Source of the DNA: Corynebacterium jeikeium
GTDB taxonomy: Bacteria; Actinomycetota; Actinomycetes; Mycobacteriales; Mycobacteriaceae
DNA: 64,000 bases
Reading direction: 5' to 3'
NCBI RefSeq assembly: GCF_000738265.1
Contig: NZ_JFCQ01000015.1
Location: forward strand, 124,001-188,000
The notes beneath the pieces are model-generated. The model was not told the origin of the DNA, did not search any database, and saw nothing but the letters and a program-made list of their open reading frames with translations. Made by a program: the position numbers and the translations under genes. Of this stretch, positions 41,183 through 49,290 are shown piece by piece (position 1 is the stretch's first letter; every line of letters begins with the position of its first letter).

Positions 41183-41842
41183 CTAAGACAAGTCTTCTTT
41201 GACAATTCTGCGCCCCTGGCGAAGACCGCCAGTTGTCCAATGACTCAGGACGCACAGCGCCAAAGCAAGAACTGAAGTGAGTACGACGTGTGGCTCCGTG
41301 GGCGCAGGTATCAGCCGAGAGTCCCCTAAAGGGACTAAAGAACGGTAGGCAGGCATAAACCCTTGGACGGCAACGCAGGTCGCGTAGAAGCCCAGCGAGC
41401 TAATTCCCGCCCAGTAGGGACCAATCCACGGTGATAGCCCGAGAGTCACCGATGCTACAAGGGTGCTGCTTGTCAGCATCATCAACACTACGCTGTTGGC
41501 AGGGTAAATTCTCAATAGCTGCCCCATAGCCACCGCCGTCACAAGCCATATACTCACGAAGGTGACGCACAGAGAAAACAATGCAACCCCTCGTGCACGT
41601 GAGGAACTACCTTCCCATTGAGCACTTAGAGGTTCAATCAGAACTGCCGCCACAGTACTCAAAAGTAGGAAGACCAACTCCATGTAGAGCACGTATTTAG
41701 GCTCATATATCGTGTCCCAGTTCACTTGAAATCCACCATCGCCAACCAAGACAACCACAAACATTGCCAGGAGGGAGGCGCCCACAACCCAACTCAGCCT
41801 TCGGGTCTGCCAACCGTACTTAAACACCCGCACTGTCACCAC
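41183..41842 (-). CDS. Membrane protein, islet ABC partner
   Basis: A 219-residue hydrophobic protein with about five to six membrane segments (for example VVGASLLAMFVVVLVG, ELVFLLLSTVAAVLIEPL, VVLMMLTSSTLVASVTL). No family is recognised. The GTG start overlaps the end of the upstream membrane protein gene by 23 nt in another frame, indicating translational coupling. Last gene of the islet operon; probably a permease-like partner of the ABC ATPase at 43090. The 3' end faces menB with a 21-nt gap. Confidence 0.6.
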   Translation of the reverse strand: MVTVRVFKYGWQTRRLSWVVGASLLAMFVVVLVGDGGFQVNWDTIYEPKYVLYMELVFLLLSTVAAVLIEPLSAQWEGSSSRARGVALFSLCVTFVSIWLVTAVAMGQLLRIYPANSVVLMMLTSSTLVASVTLGLSPWIGPYWAGISSLGFYATCVAVQGFMPAYRSLVPLGDSRLIPAPTEPHVVLTSVLALALCVLSHWTTGGLRQGRRIVKEDLS

Positions 41843-43097
41843 CCGAATAACTGCAGGTACTCAGTTCTTCACTGTGTTTCTGCACAATCGTTTCCATCTG
41901 GGGGTCATTAAATTGTCGCTCCCCAGCCTTATCTGGTTCGTCAGTAAAAGTTTCACGGGCCGTGAGGGGAACCCTAGACAACAGCCAGTCGTTAACTTCG
42001 AAAGAAGTGTTGATAGCAGACTCGGAGGATTCCGGTCCACACACTAGAACCCCGGAGATAGCTTCAATCAATAAGGCACCAAAACGGGATCCTTGACCAG
42101 GTTTGAACTCTACGACTCCAACGCCATAAGGCAAGGGTTTCGCGGTATCGATCAGGGATGAATCTTTCAATTCGTAGAAGCCCGCCTTCGATCTCCCCAC
42201 AACATCATCAACCGCATTGAGCGAGGTTCTAATTCTTTCTAATTCGGGCTGATTCTCCTCGTGTACGCACACTGTGCGCTCACCAACTAATTCACAGACC
42301 TGTTTTTCTCTGGCAGAGGCAGAATACTCAAAAACCTCCACAGGACCGGCAGGAGTTGCCATAGCGATGGCAAGTACGGCAATAGGGGCAGCCAAAGACA
42401 CAATCACTCTAGAAATGACGCCACGGGGTCTTGCAGTATTGACACTATAGAGAGCAAGACCCAGAATCGCTATAAGAACAAGCAAAAACAGCAATTGCCG
42501 GTTTAACCAATTATCTGAATAAATGAACCCGGGTAGCTTCTCAGCCGGAAGTATCGGAATAAACCGCAAGGTCGAAAATCCATTAACTGCAGTCATGGGA
42601 AGCACGGCGAGAAGGGCAACCGCAATCAGGGATACTTTCAGATCAGCAGCCAGGTAGCCAATGACGTGACCAACAAACACCGAAAAAACAATCGATCCTA
42701 AGATGGCCAGGTACAGTTTAAACTCCGGTGTTCCACCCCCAGCTGTTGCAATAGCAAAGCCGAAGCAGATAAGCAGTACGACAACAACGCTAACTATAGA
42801 CACCGCTAACCACGTTAATGTTGTCCAGATAGACTGCCCGTAAGGGCTAACTCGAGTTCCTGCCATAGTGCTTATCCGCCCCGGAGAGTGCCCGAGGACC
42901 TGCAGCACCGCAGCTATCCCGCCTACGAGTGGCATCACAACGACAAGTGAGTTCGACACGTTCGACTCAATAAGACCCCACTGCTGATAGGGAGCCTTCA
43001 ACAACTCAAGTTGAAAGAGGACTTCCGTTAAGGTAATTACACCGGCACCCGCAAGCATGATCCAACCAAGGGAAGACCGAGCATATAATCTAATCAT
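41820..43097 (-). CDS. ABC-associated membrane protein with extracytoplasmic domain
   Basis: A protein of 425 residues from the ATG at 43097, which overlaps the ATPase stop by 8 nt. The N-terminal 260 residues contain about six to seven membrane segments (GWIMLAGAGVITLTEVLF first, AAPIAVLAIAMATPAGP last). The C-terminal 160 residues are soluble and probably outside the cell, with four cysteines (VCELVGERTVCVHEEN, VLVCGPESS, STCSYSGG). The layout resembles actinobacterial ABC-2 type membrane subunits carrying a CVxxE-like extracytoplasmic domain, but I cannot assign a family securely. It is more AT-rich than flanking men genes. Confidence 0.6.
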   Translation of the reverse strand: MIRLYARSSLGWIMLAGAGVITLTEVLFQLELLKAPYQQWGLIESNVSNSLVVVMPLVGGIAAVLQVLGHSPGRISTMAGTRVSPYGQSIWTTLTWLAVSIVSVVVVLLICFGFAIATAGGGTPEFKLYLAILGSIVFSVFVGHVIGYLAADLKVSLIAVALLAVLPMTAVNGFSTLRFIPILPAEKLPGFIYSDNWLNRQLLFLLVLIAILGLALYSVNTARPRGVISRVIVSLAAPIAVLAIAMATPAGPVEVFEYSASAREKQVCELVGERTVCVHEENQPELERIRTSLNAVDDVVGRSKAGFYELKDSSLIDTAKPLPYGVGVVEFKPGQGSRFGALLIEAISGVLVCGPESSESAINTSFEVNDWLLSRVPLTARETFTDEPDKAGERQFNDPQMETIVQKHSEELSTCSYSGGDSAGV

Positions 43098-43881
43098 GCT
43101 TCGGATCCTCCCCATTCTGGGATCGCAGGCTCTGAACCAAGTCCGAGTATCCAGCTTCAAACTCAGTTCCATATCGAAGGTCATCGTTGGTAGCAAGACC
43201 CTCCCCCATACCCTCGAGCGACCCGGAGTACAGAAGCTGCCCCTCTGCTATGACCCATACATCATCAGCCAGATACCGAAGATCTTCCATATGGTGGGTA
43301 GAGATAAGGACGAGCCGGTCATCGCAGGCAGCGTCGGCGATACACCTCCGCATAAGCATTCGCGATTCCGGATCTAACCCCGTGGTTGGTTCGTCGAGAA
43401 TCATTACCTCCGGCTCATGCACAAGAACGCACGCGAGCCCAAGCCTTTGACGTTGTCCGCCCGAGAGAGCACCAGCCTTCAGCGCTTCCTGCTCATTTAG
43501 GCGAACAACATCAAGCGTATTCTCCACAGCACGATTGAGCCGCTTCCCCGTTAGGCCATTAACCCACCCAACATATTTAACAGTATCTTTGACGCTCATC
43601 CCGGGAACAAACGTGAAACGCTGCGGTAAGTAGCCAATAGAAGAGTTCCTCTGATACTCATCCATCGTTTTCCGCCCATGCTCTGCCACCAGGTAGACTG
43701 AACCCCTCGGGGATTTCAACCGACCAGTGACAATATTCAGCAAGGTACTCTTACCGGATCCATTTGGCCCCAAGATACCCGTGACACCTTCATTAAAAGT
43801 TCCAGTAATGGAGCGCAGCACCGGCTTCTCGCCAAAGAACTTTTTATACGAGAAGCTCAGTTCTTCCAATGATAGTTTCAT
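43090..43881 (-). CDS. ABC transporter ATP-binding protein (islet)
   Basis: A 263-residue ABC ATPase with Walker A GPNGSGKST near residue 38, Q-loop YLPQRFTF, signature LSGGQRQRLGL, Walker B VMILDEPTTGLD and the switch histidine in STHHMED. The sequence after the Walker B helix is of the ABC-2/drug or peptide exporter kind. It starts 27 nt after the stop of the small cysteine protein gene and overlaps the following membrane protein gene, so the four genes form one operon. The substrate is unknown. Confidence 0.88.
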   Translation of the reverse strand: MKLSLEELSFSYKKFFGEKPVLRSITGTFNEGVTGILGPNGSGKSTLLNIVTGRLKSPRGSVYLVAEHGRKTMDEYQRNSSIGYLPQRFTFVPGMSVKDTVKYVGWVNGLTGKRLNRAVENTLDVVRLNEQEALKAGALSGGQRQRLGLACVLVHEPEVMILDEPTTGLDPESRMLMRRCIADAACDDRLVLISTHHMEDLRYLADDVWVIAEGQLLYSGSLEGMGEGLATNDDLRYGTEFEAGYSDLVQSLRSQNGEDPKHD

Positions 43882-43908
43882 ACGGCAGAAGTCAATCCCA
43901 CAGAGCAG

Positions 43909-44253
43909 CTAGCAACGTACACCACGATCTCCTTGCTTCTTATTACCAGTATCGCTTCTGGTTTCGCCAAAGTATGTCCCCTTTCCTTTACATACTCCAT
44001 ACGCGCGAATGGCTCCGTTTCCATACCCCCAAGATTCACCAATCACCTCATCGGGAAGAAACTTCCGATCCTTGCGCAACTGCACTCGAAATCCAACAGG
44101 ATTGGCGCAGTCAAACCGTCCTCCCTGCACCCCTAGCCCTTGCCCCTGCTGCCCCACAGCCCAGGTATGAAGTCGGCAATTCCCTGCTGCCATGGCGACC
44201 GATTCACCTCTAACAGCCTCATCACGCAGAACCACGACTTTCATTTTTCCCAT
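43909..44253 (-). CDS. Small cysteine-containing protein of unknown function
   Basis: A 114-residue basic, glycine-rich protein. The ATG has AAAGGAG about 10 nt upstream, strong evidence that it is translated. It contains four cysteines (NCRLH, FDCAN, GVCKG and C-terminal VRC). The C-terminal half is rich in Gly, Arg and Lys with aromatic residues (ESWGYGNGAIRAYG, GKGTYFGETRSD). No clear signal peptide or membrane segment is seen. It is the first gene of the islet operon before an ABC ATPase and two membrane proteins. This order is common for exported peptides and their immunity or export cassettes, but no bacteriocin family is recognised. Confidence 0.55.
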   Translation of the reverse strand: MGKMKVVVLRDEAVRGESVAMAAGNCRLHTWAVGQQGQGLGVQGGRFDCANPVGFRVQLRKDRKFLPDEVIGESWGYGNGAIRAYGVCKGKGTYFGETRSDTGNKKQGDRGVRC

Positions 44254-44650
44254 TTGGAACGTTCTCCTTTCAGTATCCGGGCAGCAACTCCGCCTTCAAA
44301 AAGGATTAAATCCCAATTAAAAGCCGAGCATCAATCAGATAATTAAATCTAACCCATTTTGGGGGCAAAAGCATGCTTATGAATATACACACCCGGAAGT
44401 CAGCCCCACAGCTTGCCCCACACCAACAGCATCGGAGCTTCAGCGTCTAGTGCCTCGCCACGGGACAACGGTGCGCCACCTGAGGCTCGCCCACGATCAG
44501 AATCTGGGGATTCGGAATACTTCACTGCAACTCTGGTTCTATCGGTATCAGATAACCCCGCCGGCGCCACCCCACTACCCGCTCTGGCTACCCGAGTGGT
44601 CAAACGCTTCTACCAGGCCAAGGTGCTGGTTAATTGGTAGCGTTATTTTC
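44254..44650. other. Intergenic region between the islet operon and doxX
   Basis: About 400 nt. The left part is AT-rich and must carry the islet operon promoter; TTGCCC-N17-TAATTA on the minus strand at about 44340-44370 is a weak candidate. The right part (44413-44640) holds a 75-codon open frame with corynebacterial-looking codons at its end (VVKRFYQAKVLVNW) but no ribosome-binding site or known relative. It is not called as a gene; it might be a degraded remnant. Confidence 0.4.
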
Positions 44651-45478
44651 ATGAACATTTTTAAGGACGTCAGCATTCTGGTCTCCCGCATCCTAGTCGG
44701 TGTGGTGTTAGTCGCACACGGTTGGCAGAAGTACAACTCCTGGACGATCGAGGGCACCGCGAAATCTTTCGAGGGCATGGGCGTACCCTCGGCCAACATC
44801 GCCGCGCAGGTCGCGACGTATTTCGAGCTCGCCGGTGGCGTACTTCTGATCCTGGGCCTGCTGGTTCGCATCATCGGCCCGTTGCTGTTTATCCAGATGG
44901 CTTTCGCCTTCGGCTTTGCCCACTGGGGCAAGGGTATTTTCATCGCTGACGGCGGGTGGGAGCTCGTCGGTATTCTGGGCGCAGCGGGTCTCGCTCTGGC
45001 AGCTCACGGCGCTGGCACCTACAGTTTGGACTACCTGTTTATGACGCCCTTCCGCGCCCGCAAGGCACGTAAGGAACAGGAAGCGAAGAGCACCGAGACT
45101 GCTTATAGCAACCAGCCTTTCGCGCCGAATAACTCCAGCTTTAACTCGGCAGGCGCCCCGGGTGGCAACACCTTCAGTAACTCTTTCGGCACTTCCGGTG
45201 GGCAGCAGACGAATAACAACCCATTTAGTTCTAACGCTGGATCCACCACTAATTACGGTCAGTGGAATAGCCCCACCCCTACCAGCACTACCGGCACCAG
45301 CAGCGCTCCTAGCAACACCGGCACCAGCGGAAACAATGGCACCTCTGGTGCCACGGGCGGCACGAGCACTGGCAATGCCCAGCCGGTAAAGAACTCCTTT
45401 GAGTCCAACACCAACGGCGGAAACACGAATCCTGCGGACCCCGAGGCGCCAACTACGCAGTGGCCGGGCTCCAAGTAA
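44651..45478 (+). CDS. DoxX-family membrane protein with low-complexity tail
   Basis: A 275-residue protein from the ATG at 44651. Residues 1-130 are a four-helix DoxX domain (ILVSRILVGVVLVAHGWQKY, FELAGGVLLILGLLVRIIGP, GWELVGILGAAGLALAAHG). Residues 135-275 are a cytoplasmic or exposed tail rich in Asn, Ser, Thr and Gly. DoxX proteins are membrane proteins linked to oxidative stress and quinone metabolism in some actinobacteria; the role here is unproven. The frame is open for 67 codons upstream without family sequence. It ends before a strong terminator. Confidence 0.82.
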   Translation: MNIFKDVSILVSRILVGVVLVAHGWQKYNSWTIEGTAKSFEGMGVPSANIAAQVATYFELAGGVLLILGLLVRIIGPLLFIQMAFAFGFAHWGKGIFIADGGWELVGILGAAGLALAAHGAGTYSLDYLFMTPFRARKARKEQEAKSTETAYSNQPFAPNNSSFNSAGAPGGNTFSNSFGTSGGQQTNNNPFSSNAGSTTNYGQWNSPTPTSTTGTSSAPSNTGTSGNNGTSGATGGTSTGNAQPVKNSFESNTNGGNTNPADPEAPTTQWPGSK

Positions 45479-45508
45479 GCGCTTAGACCCTCAAGTTCGC
45501 TTCTTTTA

Positions 45509-45556
45509 CCCCGCAGACAGGGTTGCTAACCCTCTCTGCGGGGTTTGTGCATTTCT
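45509..45556 (+). terminator. doxX terminator
   Basis: CCCCGCAGA-C-AGGGT pairs with ACCCT-C-TCTGCGGGG around a 5-nt loop, followed by TTTGTGCATTT. It begins 31 nt after the doxX stop. Confidence 0.92.
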
Positions 45557-45676
45557 TCCTCAAATCCCCAATAAGGTGGGCACAAAAAATGCTTGACGTT
45601 CCCCACTGTTGTTAACTACCCTATGTTCTAGCTTTAAATACTTCACAATTTGAGACCAGGAAGGAGAGCGCGCATC

Positions 45677-46036
45677 GTGTTCAACCCATTCACTCAGCTC
45701 CGGGCGAAGCTCCGGACGCTAGACAACACAGAGGTCCCCGACCCAGCCACCACCGCACACGACCATACGGCAGACGATACCCTCCCCCTCCCGGAGGAAT
45801 ACCGCATCTACCTCAAAGCAAACCGTGACCTCCCGACCCCCTTCTTGAACGCCTTGGACACCCGCAGCCCGTCTTACCTAGATATCCTCGCCTACCTGAT
45901 CGACACGGGGAAAACCCCCGCCACCCGTCAGGACATTCAGGCAAGCTTCCTCGCAGTACACAAGCGCCTCCCCGGTCCGACAGAATTAGAATCCACGGTG
46001 AAGCGAGTGCAGGAATTCGGCCTGCACGCCGACTAA
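45677..46036 (+). CDS. Hypothetical protein
   Basis: A 119-residue soluble protein. The GTG at 45677 has AAGGAG exactly 10 nt upstream, which sets the start. The N-terminus is polar; the second half is predicted helical (SPSYLDILAYLIDTGKTPATR, SFLAVHKRLPGPTELESTVKRV). No family is recognised. A TTGACG-N18-TACCCT sequence at 45593-45622 may be its promoter. It lies 55 nt before menE and may be cotranscribed with it. Confidence 0.6.
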   Translation: MFNPFTQLRAKLRTLDNTEVPDPATTAHDHTADDTLPLPEEYRIYLKANRDLPTPFLNALDTRSPSYLDILAYLIDTGKTPATRQDIQASFLAVHKRLPGPTELESTVKRVQEFGLHAD

Positions 46037-46091
46037 AACCTGCAGCACCGTTCAGGCTGAGCTGTCCGGGGCAGGTTGTACATTGGTCAAC

Positions 46092-47378
46092 ATGACCGGA
46101 ACCGTCGCCCTCCTCCCCTTGCAGCCGACTGTCATCAGCGCGGAATCACCCGAGCTCTTCGCTTCCTCTCTGACTGCACTGAAGCGCCTTCTCGCAAAGG
46201 AGGTCGCCCTGCTCCCCCTCCCGAAAGACTGGCGCAGCACCTGCCCTGACCTGCCGGAACAGATGCGTGCGGGTAGCTCTAAGGAAGCAGACGCCATGGC
46301 ACCCGGAACCCTCATCGCCTGCACCTCCGGTTCTACTGGCACACCGAAAGGTGCGCTGCTTGAACCACGGCAACTCACAGCAAGCGCCCGCGCCACCGAG
46401 GCTTTCCTCGACAGAGAATTCTCCGGCGCACCCGGCGCTTGGTTACTCACACTGCCAGCGCATCACATCGCCGGGCTGCAAGTGATGCTGCGTAGCCTGC
46501 GAGCAGGCTACGCCCCGCTGGCGGCGCGGAACTTGCTGGAACACACCCCTTTTAGCGCCACCGGATTTGTGGCAGACACGCGGGCTTTGGTGGAGGCATA
46601 CCCGGGCGTGGACCTCTATACATCCCTTGTACCGGCGCAGTTAGAAAGAATTGCTGCAGACCCCGCCGCCGTGCAGGCACTGACGCGCTACACCTGCGTG
46701 CTGGTCGGTGGCGCGGCGGCGCGTGGGGGCGTCATAAAGAAAATGGCAGAAGCAGGGGCTCGCATCGCACTGACTTACGGCTCCAGCGAAACAGCGGGCG
46801 GCATGGTGTACAACGGCCAGTGCCTGCCGGGTACGCAGGTTCGCATCGACAACGCGGACGAGCGCGGTGCCGGGCGCGTGCGGATCACCGGCCCCATGGT
46901 GGCAGCGGGATATCGCAACGTCGACGCGGCAAGCGCTGCAGAGGTTTTTCCGGCGCCGGGAGAGTATTTAACCTCCGACATTGGGATGCTGGACGACGGC
47001 AAACTGCAGATCCTGGGGCGAGCCGATGGGGCGATCAATACCGGAGGCTACAAGGTGCTTCCCGAGGAAGTGGAAAAGGCAATCTGCCAGCACGTTCCCG
47101 GGGCGCAGTTGGCCTTCGCGGCGGGCGTGGAAGATCCGGAACACCCGGAGTTTGGGGAATCAATCGGGGCGCTCGTTGTCTTGCACGGCGATAGCGGTGA
47201 AAGTACCGCTGAGATCACCACGGACGTGCGCGAGTCCATGCGCGGACACGTGGGACGGGGCCTACTCCCCCGGCGCGCGTGGGCCGTTGACGAACTGCCG
47301 ACTATCGGTCCGGGAAAGATCGATCGGCAACAGGCAGCAGCGATGCTGCGTGAATATGCGTCTGCGGGGGAAGACTAG
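46092..47378 (+). CDS. menE: o-Succinylbenzoate-CoA ligase
   Basis: A 428-residue AMP-forming acyl-CoA ligase (431 if started at TTG 46083). The P-loop reads CTSGSTGTPKGALLEP, A5 reads TYGSSETAGGMVYNG, A8 reads LGRADGAINTGGYKV and the catalytic lysine sits in the final PTIGPGKIDR. The N-terminal subdomain is short, typical of actinobacterial MenE. It activates o-succinylbenzoate for MenB. It is followed by menA after 54 nt. Confidence 0.92.
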   Translation: MTGTVALLPLQPTVISAESPELFASSLTALKRLLAKEVALLPLPKDWRSTCPDLPEQMRAGSSKEADAMAPGTLIACTSGSTGTPKGALLEPRQLTASARATEAFLDREFSGAPGAWLLTLPAHHIAGLQVMLRSLRAGYAPLAARNLLEHTPFSATGFVADTRALVEAYPGVDLYTSLVPAQLERIAADPAAVQALTRYTCVLVGGAAARGGVIKKMAEAGARIALTYGSSETAGGMVYNGQCLPGTQVRIDNADERGAGRVRITGPMVAAGYRNVDAASAAEVFPAPGEYLTSDIGMLDDGKLQILGRADGAINTGGYKVLPEEVEKAICQHVPGAQLAFAAGVEDPEHPEFGESIGALVVLHGDSGESTAEITTDVRESMRGHVGRGLLPRRAWAVDELPTIGPGKIDRQQAAAMLREYASAGED

Positions 47379-47432
47379 AATAAAGAGGTTTGCTAGGCAC
47401 CCCTAGCCACATAAGCCCCAGAAAGGCGGACC

Positions 47433-48332
47433 ATGACCTCCACGACCAAGCAGTACCCCGGAGCGACACCAGCCCAGTGGCTCGAAGGAGCACGCCCACA
47501 CACCTGGGCCAACGCTATCGCCCCCGTGTTGGCCGGCACCGCTGCGGCCGCGCTGGTGGGGGCAGCAAACCCCCTGCGCGCAGTGCTGGCCGGGGTGGTT
47601 GCCCTGGCGATGATCGTAGGCGTGAACTACGCCAACGACTACTCCGACGGCATCAAGGGGACGGACGATGACCGCTCCGGCCCACTTCGCCTAACCGGCA
47701 GTGGGCTCGTGGAGCCGAAGAAGGTCAAGTATGCGGCGTTTGCTTCCTTCGGCGTGGGAGCGGTCGCCGGCATCGCCCTAAGCGTGCTGAGTGCCTGGTG
47801 GTTGATCCTCGTCGGAGCCGCGTGCATCGCTGGCGCATGGTTCTACACCGGCGGCAAGAACCCCTACGGCTACCGAGGGCTGGGGGAAGTCGCGGTGTTC
47901 GTGTTCTTCGGCCTGGTCGCTGTGCTCGGCACGGAGTTCACTCAGACCGGCAGCGTGAGCTGGCGCGGCCTGCTACTGGCCGTCGCCGTCGGCAGCCTCT
48001 CCAGCGCCGTGAACCTAGCCAACAACCTGCGGGATATTCCTACTGACGCCGCCACCGGCAAGATCACCCTGGCCGTTCGCCTGGGGGACGCGAACACCCG
48101 CCGCCTGTGGGTGGGGCTGGTTTCCCTGGCCGTGATCGTCACCGCCGCCATCAGCATCGGCCACTGGTGGGGACTGCTAGCCCTGCTGGCTACTCCCCTG
48201 TTCGTCATCGCTGCCCGTCCCGTGACAGGTGGCGCTCAAGGCAAGGACCTCATCCCCGTGCTGGGATTGTTGGGGCGAGGCATGCTGCTATGGTCGCTCC
48301 TGCAGTTCATCGCCGCATTGCTGGCTACGTAG
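47433..48332 (+). CDS. menA: 1,4-Dihydroxy-2-naphthoate polyprenyltransferase
   Basis: A 299-residue integral membrane UbiA-family prenyltransferase with about eight to nine membrane segments. The first Asp-rich motif is NYANDYSDGIKGTDDDR and the second NLANNLRDIPTDAATGK; both bind Mg-diphosphate. It attaches the polyprenyl chain made by the synthase at 31820 to DHNA, giving demethylmenaquinone for MenG. GAAAGGCGG precedes the ATG. Confidence 0.95.
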   Translation: MTSTTKQYPGATPAQWLEGARPHTWANAIAPVLAGTAAAALVGAANPLRAVLAGVVALAMIVGVNYANDYSDGIKGTDDDRSGPLRLTGSGLVEPKKVKYAAFASFGVGAVAGIALSVLSAWWLILVGAACIAGAWFYTGGKNPYGYRGLGEVAVFVFFGLVAVLGTEFTQTGSVSWRGLLLAVAVGSLSSAVNLANNLRDIPTDAATGKITLAVRLGDANTRRLWVGLVSLAVIVTAAISIGHWWGLLALLATPLFVIAARPVTGGAQGKDLIPVLGLLGRGMLLWSLLQFIAALLAT

Positions 48333-48438
48333 GCCGCGGACCGAAGGCCACCCCGCGGAAGCGGACATTGTCCTCGATCTGCCGGGCCAAACCGTCCACC
48401 CCACCACGTCCTGCGGTTTGCCGTTCATGGCAGCGAGT

Positions 48439-48846
48439 CTAGTCGTCCAGGCGCTCCTGCAGCTGGTCGCGGAGGCCCTGCCTGTGAGCCCGACGGTCGG
48501 CGTCCCACCGAGCCACCTGCTCGGTCACGCGCAGTCGCAGTCCCTTAAACATAAACATGGACAGCGGCAGAGCCAGGATCAGCGCCAACGTCATGCTCAG
48601 CAGCAGCGGGAAGTAGTTCGCCATGCCCAGCAGAATCACGATCGAGTGAATGATGAACGTCAGCACCAGGAACAGAAGGAGGCGCAGGAATGCGTACAGC
48701 GCCACATCGCGGACTGCCTTGCCCTTGTCCAGGTTCCCTTCGTCCTTTTTCTTGACGCCCTCATCGTCAGCAACAGCAGTGTCAGCCACAGTGCTTGTAT
48801 CCTCTGCCGCGCTGTTGTTCTTCGGGTTCACATCATCGTTAGTCAC
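48439..48846 (-). CDS. DUF4229 membrane protein
   Basis: A 135-residue protein. A polar, acidic N-terminus of about 45 residues precedes two membrane segments (YAFLRLLLFLVLTFIIHSIVIL and YFPLLLSMTLALILALPLSMF), then a charged Arg/Asp/Gln-rich tail. This fits DUF4229, which often lies beside menA in actinobacteria. The GTG at 48846 is chosen over the upstream open frame. It converges on menA with a gap of about 106 nt. The function is unknown. Confidence 0.75.
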   Translation of the reverse strand: MTNDDVNPKNNSAAEDTSTVADTAVADDEGVKKKDEGNLDKGKAVRDVALYAFLRLLLFLVLTFIIHSIVILLGMANYFPLLLSMTLALILALPLSMFMFKGLRLRVTEQVARWDADRRAHRQGLRDQLQERLDD

Positions 48847-48936
48847 GCACCTAACCCTACGTTTACCCCAGGGGCTTGGGGTAATCACGAGTCTGTTCCA
48901 CCGGCATTTCAGAGCCTATCCACTAGGATGATCGGC

Positions 48937-49290
48937 ATGGGTCGACTTTTGCTTTTCTTCTTGGTCATCGTCACGATTGTGCTGCTGTGGAAGGCATTCG
49001 GGCCACAGACCTGGGGGAATGGTTCGCCGTTCGGCCGTAGGGGCGTCACGAAGAAAAAGTCGCAAGAAATCACCCACAAGGGGCCGGACGACGATCCGGA
49101 CTTTCTGTGGAACATCGAGAAAGAGCGCTTCAAGAAGCGGCGCGCGCAGGAAGCCAAAGAGGCTGAAGAAGCCGAGCGGAAGCGCCGCCAGGAACTCCGC
49201 GAACAGCAGCGGCGAGAAGCGCGCGGCGATGACAAGCGCGACAACGAACGAGACGCGCAGGATCCGAAAGACCCGAAAGACGGAGCGTAA
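48937..49290 (+). CDS. Small membrane-anchored charged protein
   Basis: A 117-residue protein. One N-terminal membrane segment (LLLFFLVIVTIVLLWKAF) is followed by a hydrophilic region that is almost wholly Lys, Arg, Glu and Gln (EKERFKKRRAQEAKEAEEAE) and predicted to be a coiled coil. AGGAT about 7 nt upstream supports the ATG at 48937. No family is recognised. Its stop (TAA) directly abuts the stop of the convergent phosphotransferase gene. Confidence 0.65.
   Translation: MGRLLLFFLVIVTIVLLWKAFGPQTWGNGSPFGRRGVTKKKSQEITHKGPDDDPDFLWNIEKERFKKRRAQEAKEAEEAERKRRQELREQQRREARGDDKRDNERDAQDPKDPKDGA

Noticed and set aside
43909-44253. Lactococcin 972-type bacteriocin identity for the small islet protein
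   Set aside because: The ABC neighbours fit, but the protein lacks a signal peptide and the family's typical pattern, so no family name is given.
44413-44640. 75-codon open frame before doxX
   Set aside because: The end looks coding-like (VVKRFYQAKVLVNW), but no ribosome-binding site or relative is recognised; at most a gene remnant.
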